NCBI RefSeq assembly: GCF_000743715.1
Contig: NZ_JQEY01000006.1
Coordinates: 121,142 to 185,141, forward strand
Origin: Palleronia rufa
GTDB taxonomy: Bacteria; Pseudomonadota; Alphaproteobacteria; Rhodobacterales; Rhodobacteraceae
DNA: 64,000 nucleotides
Direction of reading: 5' to 3'
Shown here: in pieces, positions 45,032 through 53,467 of the stretch
How the letters are laid out: each line of letters starts with the position of its first letter
How positions within the stretch are numbered: the first letter of the stretch is position 1
Notes under the pieces: generated by a model
The model's database searches: none
What the model was told of the DNA's origin: nothing
What the model saw: the letters and a program-made list of their open reading frames with translations, nothing else
Position numbers and translations under genes: made by a program

Positions 45032-45853
45032 ATGCCCATGCTCAGATATCTCGCGCTCGGCGCCGCCGTTGCCCTCGGGCTTGGAGGCGCCGCCCACGCG
45101 GCCGTGGAAGAGGAGACGACGATCACCGACTACGCCTTCCCGTTCGAGGGTCCGTTTGGAACCTACGACCAGTTCCAGCTCCAGCGCGGGTTGCAGGTCT
45201 ATACCGAGGTCTGCTCGGCCTGCCACGGGCTGCGCTACGTGCCGCTCCGCACCCTGGGCGCAGAGAGCGGTCCGGGTCTGCCGGAGCCGCAGGTCCGCGC
45301 CTACGCCGAACTCTACGAGGTCTTCGACGAAAAGCTTCTGGACGGTGAGGGCGACTTTCGCCCTGCCAAGCCCACCGACAACTTTCCCGAGTCGTCGCTT
45401 GCCAACGCGCCCGACCTCAGCCTGATGGCGAAGGCCCGGGCGGGGTTTCACGGCCCCTACGGCCTCGGCATCAACCAGTTGCTGAAGGGGAGCGGCGGTC
45501 CCGAATACATCGCGTCGCTGCTGACCGACTATACCGGCGAGCAGAAGGAAGAGGCCGGCGTGGTCCTCTATGAGAACACCGCCTTTCCAAGCCGGTGGAT
45601 CGCCATGCCGCCGCCACTCTACGGCGATGACGTGACCTATGAGGACGGGACCGAAGCGACCATCGAACAGGCATCGGTTGATGTCGCCGCGTTCCTGATG
45701 TGGACGGCGGAGCCCAAGCTCGCCGCGCGCAAGCGGGCCGGTTTTGCGGGTGTGCTGATGCTGTCGGTGCTGGCGGTGCTGCTCTACTTCACGAACAAGC
45801 GCATCTGGGCGCCCTACAAGCGCAAGGCCAAGGACCGCGTCCCGGCGGAGTGA
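45032..45853 (+). CDS. petC: cytochrome c1 of the bc1 complex
   Basis: A 273-residue protein with a signal peptide, one C-x-x-C-H haem motif (C-S-A-C-H at residues 61-65), a distal Met in A-M-P-P-P-L and a C-terminal membrane anchor followed by a basic tail ([11 protein letters not shown]). It passes electrons from the Rieske protein to soluble cytochrome c. It starts 8 nt after petB, and a terminator follows. Confidence 0.95.
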   Translation: MPMLRYLALGAAVALGLGGAAHAAVEEETTITDYAFPFEGPFGTYDQFQLQRGLQVYTEVCSACHGLRYVPLRTLGAESGPGLPEPQVRAYAELYEVFDEKLLDGEGDFRPAKPTDNFPESSLANAPDLSLMAKARAGFHGPYGLGINQLLKGSGGPEYIASLLTDYTGEQKEEAGVVLYENTAFPSRWIAMPPPLYGDDVTYEDGTEATIEQASVDVAAFLMWTAEPKLAARKRAGFAGVLMLSVLAVLLYFTNKRIWAPYKRKAKDRVPAE

Positions 45854-45877
45854 CCCGGTCGCGACATGCGACCCGGC

Positions 45878-45910
45878 GGCCCGGACCCAATGTCCGGGCC
45901 GTCTGCGTTT
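45878..45910 (+). terminator. terminator after petABC
   Basis: A perfect nine-base-pair stem, GGCCCGGAC at 45878-45886 and GTCCGGGCC at 45892-45900, with loop CCAAT. It is followed by a weak T-rich tail (GTCTGCGTTT). It lies between the convergent petC and thiQ genes, so it may serve both. Confidence 0.75.
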
Positions 45911-46602
45911 CAGCCCAGATAATTCCGAAGTACGTCGGGCGGATTCTCCAACAACTGCGTCGTCGGCACCGGCGGCCGGGCGCGGCCCTCGGCCACCAGG
46001 ATCGTCTCGCCGCCTAGTTGGCGGGCGTCCCCGGGATCGTGCGTGACCATCAGAAGCGTGGCGCCGCGGTCGTCGGCCAGCCGGATCACCAGGTCGATCA
46101 TCTCGACCTTGAGCGCCGGGCCAAGCGCGGCGAACGGTTCGTCCAAAAGCATCACCGGCCGGTCCTGAAGGGCGGCGCGGGCCAGGGCGACCCGGCTCTG
46201 CTGTCCCCCGGACAGGCTGCCGGGCTTGCGCGCGCCGAGCCCTCCCAGCCCGACGGAGGCAAGCGTCTCCGCGACCCGGGCGCGGTCCTCCGCGCCCAGG
46301 CGGGCATTGGGCGCAAGCCCCAGGCCGACGTTCGCGGCAACGGTGAGATGGGGAAAGAGGTTGTTGTCCTGAAAGATCGTCGCCACCGGACGGCGCGCGG
46401 GGGGCAGGTGGCCGATCGCCGCGCCCCGCCAGAGGAGCCGCCCGTCCGAGATCGGCGCGAACCCCCCGATCGCGGCAAGCAGCGTGGATTTCCCCGCCCC
46501 GGACGGACCGATGACCGCCACACGCGCGCCCTCCGCCACCGACAGGTCTGCGGCCAGGGCGAAATCCTCAAGGAGGATCGCCACGCGCTCAAGCGTCAGC
46601 AT
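45910..46602 (-). CDS. thiQ: thiamine ABC transporter ATP-binding protein
   Basis: A 230-residue ATPase with Walker A G-P-S-G-A-G-K-S-T, signature L-S-G-G-Q-Q-S-R and Walker B V-M-L-L-D-E-P. The placement after thiP and thiB under a TPP riboswitch identifies it as ThiQ. Its start overlaps thiP by 14 nt. Confidence 0.93.
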   Translation of the reverse strand: MLTLERVAILLEDFALAADLSVAEGARVAVIGPSGAGKSTLLAAIGGFAPISDGRLLWRGAAIGHLPPARRPVATIFQDNNLFPHLTVAANVGLGLAPNARLGAEDRARVAETLASVGLGGLGARKPGSLSGGQQSRVALARAALQDRPVMLLDEPFAALGPALKVEMIDLVIRLADDRGATLLMVTHDPGDARQLGGETILVAEGRARPPVPTTQLLENPPDVLRNYLG

Positions 46603-48148
46603 CGACGCGCCCTCCCCTGTCGAAGATCCAGAACGCCAGCAGGCTGAGTCCCAGCAGCAGGACCGCCGCCCCCGCCGCCTCGTCCATCCGGTATGCCCCC
46701 ATGAGCCGGTAGAGTTGGAGCGGCAGGGTCGCGGACTGCGCATCGGCAAAGAGCGCGATGACCCCCAGATCGCCCATGGAGAGTGCAGCCGCCAACCCAC
46801 CGGCGAATCCCAGCGGCCGGGCAAGGCGCGGCAGCAGCAGACGCCGGAGACGGGCAAGACCGCGGAGGCCCAGGGAATCGGCAAGGCGGCCATAGTCTCT
46901 TTCGATCCGGGCGACGGCCGGGACCAGGGCGCGGAGCGCGAAGGGCAGCGCCATGGTCGCATTGACCAGCGCGGTAACGGGCAGCGCCAGCCGGTCGGGC
47001 CGCACGAAAGGGTAGAGCATGATGAAGAGGCCGGTGCCCAGCACCAGCGGCGAGGCGGCCAATCCCAGCATCCCGGCCAGTTCGACCCCCCGGGCCCTGC
47101 GCCCCCCCATGCGCTGGGCCGCGACGGCGATGGCAAGGCCCAGGCCCAGGCACAGCAGCGCGGATCCCAGCGCCACGGCGGTCGAGCGTCCCGCCGCGAC
47201 CCAGACCGATGCCGGCAGACCCGCCAGCGCCGGTCCGCCGCGAAGCAGCAGCGCGGCGAGCGGCGCCAGCAGGAACAGCGCCGCAAGGCAGATGGCCAGC
47301 CCGTCGCCCCAGACCGGCCCCCGGTCCCAGCGGACCAGCGGCCGGCCCAGCCCCGCGCCCATGGCATCGGGCACCGCCACCGTCAGCGCCAGCGTTCCGG
47401 CGAGCGCGGTCACGCCCAGTTGCAACAGCGCCAGCAATGCCGCGCGGGACAGGTCGAAATCGAAGCGGAACGCCTGATAGATCGCCAATTCGATGGTCGT
47501 GGCCCGTGGTCCACCGCCCAGAGTCAGGGCCACAGCGAAGCTGGTCGTGCAGATCAGAAAGATCACCAGCGCCGAACCGGGCAGAACCTCGCGCAGCATC
47601 GGTGCCTCGATCAGGCGGAAGGCGCGGCGGCGATCAAGCCCGAGCGACGCCGCCAGCCGGAACCGCTCTGCCGGGATCGACAGCCAGCCCTGAAGGATCA
47701 GGCGCGTGGCCAGCGGAAGGTTGAAGAACACATTCGCCAGGATCACCCCGTGCCAGCCGTAGATCGACACGGCCGGCAGGCCGGCGAAAGCCAGCGCGTC
47801 GTTGACCCAGCCCGCGCGCCCGAAGACCATCAGCAGCCCCAGGATCGCCACGATGACCGGCAGGATGAAGGGCGCGCCCAGAAGGGTGACAAGCAGCCCC
47901 CGGCCCGGAAACCGCCGCCGGGCCAGCGCCCGGGCAACCGGGACGGCAAGCGCGACGGACACCGCCGCAGAGACCGCCGCCTGCCAGAGCGTGAACCGCA
48001 CCGCGCCCCAGTCGCCGGGTCCGAGCCCTGCCCCCGGTCCGATCTGCGCGCGGGACGCCACCGCGGCCAGCGATCCCAGCACCAGCGCCGAGACCAGACC
48101 CCCGGCGGCAAGCCCCGCTGCGGTCAGCGGCCGAGGGCGGCGAGCCAT
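46589..48148 (-). CDS. thiP: thiamine ABC transporter permease
   Basis: A 519-residue membrane protein of two fused permease halves, about twelve hydrophobic segments in all, with an E-A-A-like loop in each half. The length fits ThiP. It overlaps thiB by 25 nt and thiQ by 14 nt, so the three are coupled. It imports thiamine and possibly its phosphates across the inner membrane. Confidence 0.92.
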   Translation of the reverse strand: MARRPRPLTAAGLAAGGLVSALVLGSLAAVASRAQIGPGAGLGPGDWGAVRFTLWQAAVSAAVSVALAVPVARALARRRFPGRGLLVTLLGAPFILPVIVAILGLLMVFGRAGWVNDALAFAGLPAVSIYGWHGVILANVFFNLPLATRLILQGWLSIPAERFRLAASLGLDRRRAFRLIEAPMLREVLPGSALVIFLICTTSFAVALTLGGGPRATTIELAIYQAFRFDFDLSRAALLALLQLGVTALAGTLALTVAVPDAMGAGLGRPLVRWDRGPVWGDGLAICLAALFLLAPLAALLLRGGPALAGLPASVWVAAGRSTAVALGSALLCLGLGLAIAVAAQRMGGRRARGVELAGMLGLAASPLVLGTGLFIMLYPFVRPDRLALPVTALVNATMALPFALRALVPAVARIERDYGRLADSLGLRGLARLRRLLLPRLARPLGFAGGLAAALSMGDLGVIALFADAQSATLPLQLYRLMGAYRMDEAAGAAVLLLGLSLLAFWIFDRGGRVDADA

Positions 48149-49164
48149 TCCGACAGCGCCTTTCGCGTCGCCTGCGGGCTTTCCTCCGGCGGGACGAGCA
48201 GCGCCTTGCCGGGGTCGATCAGCGTGCCGAACCCGTCCGGCAGGCCCGCCTCCGGCATCACGGCGGGGTACATCCAGTTGGTCGTGGGCAGGATCGACTG
48301 CGCCGCGTCGGAGACGAGGAACGACAGGAAGTCCTGCGCCAGCCCGGGTGTGTCGGAAGAGGCGACGGCGGCTGCGACCTCGACCTGCAGGTAGTGGCCT
48401 TCTTCGAAGCGGGCGGCGGCGAAGCCGGCGTCGTCCTCTGCGATCAGGTGGTACGCCGGTGAGGTCGTGTAGGAGAGCACCATGTCGGCCTCACCCTCCA
48501 GAAACAGGTTGTAGGCTTCGGACCAGCCGGGGGTGACCGTCACGATATTGTCGGAGAGCGATTCCCAGATGGCGGGGGCCTCGTCGCCGTAGGCCTGCTT
48601 GACCCAGAGAAGCAGGCCCAGGCCCGGGGTCGATGAGCGCGGATCCTGGATGACGATGGACGCATCGCCCTCCGCCAGGGCGCGGAAATTCTCCGGCGCG
48701 TCGAAGTCCGTGCGATGGACGAAGGCGAAGTAGCCCCAGTCGTAGGGCACGAAGATGTCGTCCTGCCAGTCGACGGGCAGGGTCCAGTCGATGCCCGACA
48801 CCCCGGAGGGCGACAGAAGGCCGGTCTCCCGCGCCTCTGCCATGAGGTTGGTGTCGAGTCCCAGCACCACGTCGGCATCGGTCCGGGCGCCCTCCAGCTC
48901 CAGCCGCGCAAGAAGCGCCGCGCCGTCGCCCATGGCCGTAAAGCGCAGATCGCAGTCGCAGGTCGACTCGAACGCCTGCTCCATGGCGGGGCCGGGGCCC
49001 CATTCCGTCACGAAACTGTCGTAGGTGTAGACGTCGAGCACCGGACGATCCTGGGCCGCGGCGTGCTGTGCGGCCATCAGTCCAGCAGCAATGACCATGA
49101 GGCCAGCCACGCCATGGCGAAAAGATGCGCGGGCCGGCGTTTTCGGGGTCTGCGTCTGTCGCAT
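48124..49164 (-). CDS. thiB: thiamine ABC transporter substrate-binding protein
   Basis: A 346-residue periplasmic binding protein with a signal peptide (cleavage after H-A-A-A-Q near residue 38). The Y-T-Y-D-S-F and Y-D-W-G-Y-F-A segments and two Cys in C-D-C are typical of ThiB (TbpA). The start at 49164 is supported by an AAAGGAGG site and by the upstream riboswitch. Confidence 0.93.
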   Translation of the reverse strand: MRQTQTPKTPARASFRHGVAGLMVIAAGLMAAQHAAAQDRPVLDVYTYDSFVTEWGPGPAMEQAFESTCDCDLRFTAMGDGAALLARLELEGARTDADVVLGLDTNLMAEARETGLLSPSGVSGIDWTLPVDWQDDIFVPYDWGYFAFVHRTDFDAPENFRALAEGDASIVIQDPRSSTPGLGLLLWVKQAYGDEAPAIWESLSDNIVTVTPGWSEAYNLFLEGEADMVLSYTTSPAYHLIAEDDAGFAAARFEEGHYLQVEVAAAVASSDTPGLAQDFLSFLVSDAAQSILPTTNWMYPAVMPEAGLPDGFGTLIDPGKALLVPPEESPQATRKALSEWLAALGR

Positions 49165-49209
49165 GTCGCCTCCTTTGGGCCCGAACGGGGGAAAGGCGGC
49201 GCGATGCCC

Positions 49210-49300
49210 TTTGACCTTCCCTCCGCCGGTTCTAGCCGGGTCAGGTTCAACGGGTTCGCGGATCGCGTCTCAGCCCAGACGGGCACCCCGAGGTTGACCA
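49210..49300 (-). promoter_or_regulatory. TPP riboswitch of thiBPQ
   Basis: On the minus strand the leader reads CTCGGGGTGCC, then GGCTGAGAC, then ACCCGTTGAACCTGACC, then GGCGGAGGGAA. This matches the conserved thi-box, with the CTGAGA and ACCTGA elements that bind the pyrophosphate and pyrimidine. It lies 46 nt before the thiB start and represses transport when thiamine pyrophosphate is high. Confidence 0.95.
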
Positions 49301-49432
49301 AGAGGTAGCGGTGCGACCGGGTAGCGGCAAGGGGCATCTCGCGCGCCGCCGTCGCGGTACGGTGGGGGAGCGGACTTGTGACGCCCGGTGCGCGCCGGTA
49401 ACAGGCTGTGTGCCTTGCCCCGGAGCCGATCC

Positions 49433-50536
49433 ATGAGCCTGAACACCTACGGCCACCTCTTTCGCGTCACCACATGGGGTGAGAGCCACGGCCCGGCACT
49501 GGGCGCGACCGTGGACGGCTGCCCGCCAGGTGTGCCGCTGACGGAGGCGGATCTGCAGGTCTGGCTGGACAGGCGCAAGCCGGGTCAGAACAAGTACACC
49601 ACCCAGAGGCAGGAGGCCGACGCCGTCGAGATCCTGTCCGGCGTCTATGAAGGCCAGACCACCGGCACGCCGATCCAGCTGACGATCCGCAACACCGACC
49701 AGCGGTCGAAAGACTATGGCGACATCGCCGAGACCTTCCGGCCGGGCCATGCCGACATCACCTACTGGCAGAAATACGGCATCCGCGATCCGCGCGGCGG
49801 CGGACGGTCGAGCGCGCGGGAAACGGCGGCGCGGGTCGCCGCGGGGGGCGTGGCCCGGGCCGCGCTGGGTGTCTTGGTGCCGGACCTGCGGATCCTGGGC
49901 TACATGGTGCAGATGGGACCGCACAAGGCCGATCCGCTAGCCTTCGACGCGGCGGAAATCGCGCGCAATCCGTTCTGGACTCCGGACAGGCGGGCGGCGG
50001 ACACCTGGGCCGGCTACCTGGACGGGCTGCGCAAATCCGGCGATTCCGTCGGTGCGGCGATCGAGGTGACGATCTCGGGCGCACCGGCCGGGTTGGGGGC
50101 CCCGGTCTATGCCAAGCTCGACAGCGATCTGGCCGCGGCGATGATGTCGATCAACGCGGTCAAGGGGGTGGAGATCGGTGAAGGCATGGCCGCGGCCGCG
50201 CTGACCGGATCGCAGAATGCCGATCAGATCGACATGGGCGACGACGGGCCGGTCTATGCGTCGAACCATGCAGGCGGGATCCTGGGCGGGATCTCTACCG
50301 GGCAGGATATCGTGGTCAGGTTTTCGGTCAAGCCGACCAGTTCGATCCTGACCCCGCGCCGCAGCGTCACCCGATCCGGGCAGCCGACAGAGGTCATCAC
50401 GAAGGGCCGGCACGACCCCTGCGTCGGCATCCGCGCCGTTCCCGTGGCCGAGGCGATGGCGGCGGCGGTGATCCTGGACCATCTGCTGCTCCATCGCGGG
50501 CAGGTCGGCGACGGACCGCGCGGAAAGATCGGCTAG
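49433..50536 (+). CDS. aroC: chorismate synthase
   Basis: A 367-residue enzyme with the three chorismate-synthase signatures: G-E-S-H-G-P-A-L-G near the start, G-R-S-S-A-R-E-T in the middle and R-H-D-P-C-V-G-I-R near the end. It makes chorismate from EPSP using reduced flavin. The ATG at 49433 gives the family N-terminus M-S-L-N-T-Y-G-H. It is divergent from the thiBPQ leader. Confidence 0.96.
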   Translation: MSLNTYGHLFRVTTWGESHGPALGATVDGCPPGVPLTEADLQVWLDRRKPGQNKYTTQRQEADAVEILSGVYEGQTTGTPIQLTIRNTDQRSKDYGDIAETFRPGHADITYWQKYGIRDPRGGGRSSARETAARVAAGGVARAALGVLVPDLRILGYMVQMGPHKADPLAFDAAEIARNPFWTPDRRAADTWAGYLDGLRKSGDSVGAAIEVTISGAPAGLGAPVYAKLDSDLAAAMMSINAVKGVEIGEGMAAAALTGSQNADQIDMGDDGPVYASNHAGGILGGISTGQDIVVRFSVKPTSSILTPRRSVTRSGQPTEVITKGRHDPCVGIRAVPVAEAMAAAVILDHLLLHRGQVGDGPRGKIG

Positions 50537-50756
50537 CATCCGGCGCGGGGCAACATAGGCGGGGCCGATGCGCGGCAAGGGGAGCCACCGACGGCCTGCG
50601 TTTCGGCCCGAAAGGATAACGGGTCCGGCACGCGCGCCGACGACCGGATCGCCCCTGCGACGACCGGCTCAGACGCGGTGGCGGCGGACACCATAAGGCG
50701 GCATCGCCTGGGGGACCCGCCGCCGGCGGGCGGCCGACCGGAGCGCCTGTGCCGCC

Positions 50757-52088
50757 CTAGCCCGCGCGGAGCCGGCGCAGCACCCGGAGCGATGCATAGC
50801 CGTCCGGCACCATCCCCGCGGACCTCTGGTAGGCGCGGACCGCCGCGATGGTGAGCGGGCCGATCTTGCCATCCACCCCCTGCGTGTCGAACCCGGCGGC
50901 GGTCAGGCGGCGCTGAAGCTCCATGCGCTCGCCTTCGGTGAGCGCACGGTCGTCGCTGGGCCAGTCGGCCTGCAACGGACCCTTGCCGGCCAGCCGGTCG
51001 GCCAGGTGCCCGACACCGATCACATAGGCATCGGCGGTGTTGACCCGTTCCAGCACGTGAAAGTTCTGGAAGATCAGGAAGGCCGCGCCCTCCGACCCGG
51101 CAGGGAGCAGGACGGAAGCCTCACCGAAATCCGGCACCGGTTCGCCATCCACGCCGGTCACGCCAAGCGCGGCCCAATCGGACGGCAGACGTCGTTCGTC
51201 CCGGCGGGCGAGGCGGTAGTCGAAACCGTCCGCGACGCGGACCTCGACCCCCCAGGGCATCCCCTTCACCCAGCCATGGGCGGCCAGGCCGCTGGCGGCG
51301 GAGGCCAGCGCGTCGGCGGGGCTGTCGCCCCAGACGTCGCGCCTGCCATCGCCGTTGAAATCGACCGCCTGCACCAGGTAGGTGGTCGGGACGATCTGGG
51401 TGTGGCCCATGGTGCCGACCGGGGTTCCACGCAACGCCTCCCGGCTCACGTCCCCGGTTTCGAGGATCTTCAGCGCCGCGACCAGCTGCGATTCGAAGAA
51501 CGCCGGGCGCTCCCCGTCCCGGGCCAGCGTCGCCAGGGCCGCGATCAGGTCGGTGTCCCCCCTGCGGGTGCCATAGGTGCTTTCGACCCCCCAGATCGCG
51601 GCAAGGATCTCCCGCTCCACCCCATAGCGGGTCTCTATCGCGTCGAAGAGCCGGGACCGGTCGTCGAGCGCCGCACGGCCCGCCGCGATCATGTCCTCAG
51701 ACACCGCGGCGTCGAGATATTCGCGGATCGGTCGGGCGACGGCGGCCCGGTCGCGCGCCGCGCCGACGACATCGGGCATGTAGAGCAACCCGTCCAGCGC
51801 CCCATCGACCACGTCGCGCCGCACGCCACGGGTAAGGGCACGTCCGCGAAAAGCGTCGAGCCAGGTTTCGAAGGCGCCCTGCTGCGGCGGCACGGCGGAC
51901 AGGGTCTGGGGCCGCGCGCGCGGCGGCCGCGGGCGCCGCTCGGCCGTGCTCTCCGTCTCCGGCGTCGCGATGGCGGCGGGCACCGGGTCCGCTTCGCGCG
52001 CGTCCTGCGCGACGGCGGGCGACGCCGTGGCGACGGCGATCAGCAAAGACGTCAGGCGCGTCATGAAACTACCGGAGGTTGTCTGCAT
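50757..52088 (-). CDS. lytic murein transglycosylase, MltB-like, with peptidoglycan-binding domain
   Basis: About 443 residues. A signal peptide (S-L-L-I-A-V-A-T-A-S-P-A-V-A-Q) precedes a proline/arginine-rich linker and the MltB-type catalytic domain (I-W-G-V-E-S-T-Y-G with the catalytic Glu, then G-T-P-V-G-T-M-G-H-T-Q). A C-terminal PG_binding_1 domain follows. It cleaves peptidoglycan glycan strands in the periplasm. The start could be 52088 or 52064. Confidence 0.88.
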   Translation of the reverse strand: MQTTSGSFMTRLTSLLIAVATASPAVAQDAREADPVPAAIATPETESTAERRPRPPRARPQTLSAVPPQQGAFETWLDAFRGRALTRGVRRDVVDGALDGLLYMPDVVGAARDRAAVARPIREYLDAAVSEDMIAAGRAALDDRSRLFDAIETRYGVEREILAAIWGVESTYGTRRGDTDLIAALATLARDGERPAFFESQLVAALKILETGDVSREALRGTPVGTMGHTQIVPTTYLVQAVDFNGDGRRDVWGDSPADALASAASGLAAHGWVKGMPWGVEVRVADGFDYRLARRDERRLPSDWAALGVTGVDGEPVPDFGEASVLLPAGSEGAAFLIFQNFHVLERVNTADAYVIGVGHLADRLAGKGPLQADWPSDDRALTEGERMELQRRLTAAGFDTQGVDGKIGPLTIAAVRAYQRSAGMVPDGYASLRVLRRLRAG

Positions 52089-52219
52089 CGCGGCGCAGGA
52101 TAGCACGCCGCGCGCAAAACAGAAGCCGGCGCGAACCGCGGTTACACGCCCGTGAACGGAGGTGCCGCGGCGCCCGTCCGCACTAGGTCCGAACCAAGGC
52201 AGAGAGGGAGAGTAAGACC

Positions 52220-53398
52220 ATGCTGGACGATATCGTCATCCTGAGCGGCGCCCGGACTCCGGTGGGCACCTTCGGCGGAAGCCTGTCGGGCACCCCACCC
52301 ATCGAGCTTGCCGCGACCGTGACGCGCGCGGCGCTGGAACGCGCCGGGATCGAGGGAGAGCGTATCGGCCATGTTGTCTTTGGCCATGTCATCAACACCG
52401 AGCCGAGGGATATGTATCTCAGCCGCGTCGCGTCGATGGAGGCGGGCGTGCCGGAGACCGTGCCGGCGATGAACGTCAATCGGCTTTGCGGCTCCGGCGC
52501 GCAGGCGATCGTCAGCGCGATTCAGACTCTGGCGATGGGCGACACGGATTTCGCGCTTGCCGGGGGGGCCGAATGCATGAGCCGGTCGCCCTATATCGTG
52601 CCGGCGGCGCGCTGGGGACAGAAGATGGGCGACGTGGAGACGCGCGACATGATGCTGGGCGCGCTCAACTGCCCGTTCGGAACCGGCCACATGGGCGTCA
52701 CCGCCGAGAATGTCGCCGAGGAACACCAGATCAGCCGCGAAGCGCAGGACCGCTTCGCCATGACCTCCCAGGAGCGGGCCGCCCGCGCCATGGCAGAGGA
52801 CCGCTTTCAGCGCCAGATCGTCCCCGTGGAAGTGAAACAGAAGCGCGAGACGCTATCCGTCGCCAAGGACGAACATCCGAAACAGACCTCTCTGGAGAAG
52901 CTGGCCGGGCTGAAGGCCGTGTTCCGCAAGGACGGCACGGTGACCGCGGGCAACGCCTCCGGCATCAACGACGGCGCGGCGGCGCTGGTACTGGCACGGG
53001 GAGACGCGGCGAAGAGCGCTGGCCTGACGCCCGCCTTCCGCGTGCTGGGATACGGCCATTCCGGCGTCCGGCCAGAGGTCATGGGCATTGGCCCGGTGCC
53101 CGCCGTGCGCAACCTTTGCGACCGGACGGGCCTGGGCGTCGGGGATTTCGACGTGATCGAATCGAACGAGGCCTTCGCCGCGCAGGCCGTGGCGGTGAAC
53201 CGGGAACTGGGGCTGGACCCCGACAAGGTGAACCCGAATGGCGGCGCCATCGCGCTCGGCCATCCGGTCGGGGCGACGGGGGCGATCCTGACGATCAAGG
53301 CGATGTACGAACTGGAGCGCATCGACGGCCGGCTCGCGCTGATCACCATGTGCATCGGCGGGGGACAGGGCATCGCCCTGGCGATCGAACGCGTCTGA
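52220..53398 (+). CDS. acetyl-CoA C-acyltransferase (thiolase)
   Basis: A 392-residue thiolase with the nucleophilic Cys in N-R-L-C-G-S-G, the G-G-A-I-A-L-G-H-P-V-G-A-T-G active-site motif and the terminal C-I-G-G-G-Q-G. It condenses or cleaves 3-ketoacyl-CoA. The middle segment resembles the BktB type, but acetyl-CoA acetyltransferase is also possible. No fatty-acid-oxidation partner is adjacent. Confidence 0.92.
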   Translation: MLDDIVILSGARTPVGTFGGSLSGTPPIELAATVTRAALERAGIEGERIGHVVFGHVINTEPRDMYLSRVASMEAGVPETVPAMNVNRLCGSGAQAIVSAIQTLAMGDTDFALAGGAECMSRSPYIVPAARWGQKMGDVETRDMMLGALNCPFGTGHMGVTAENVAEEHQISREAQDRFAMTSQERAARAMAEDRFQRQIVPVEVKQKRETLSVAKDEHPKQTSLEKLAGLKAVFRKDGTVTAGNASGINDGAAALVLARGDAAKSAGLTPAFRVLGYGHSGVRPEVMGIGPVPAVRNLCDRTGLGVGDFDVIESNEAFAAQAVAVNRELGLDPDKVNPNGGAIALGHPVGATGAILTIKAMYELERIDGRLALITMCIGGGQGIALAIERV

Positions 53399-53467
53399 GA
53401 CGCACTTAACCCGGTCTTAAGTCTGATCCGCAACGGTGGGGCCAGTTGCGAAACGGGCGGGCCGGGC

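Noticed and set aside
46484..48394. A 636-codon plus-strand frame opposite thiPQ
   Set aside because: Gln/Arg/Gly-rich without domains; the minus strand holds thiQ and thiP under a TPP riboswitch.
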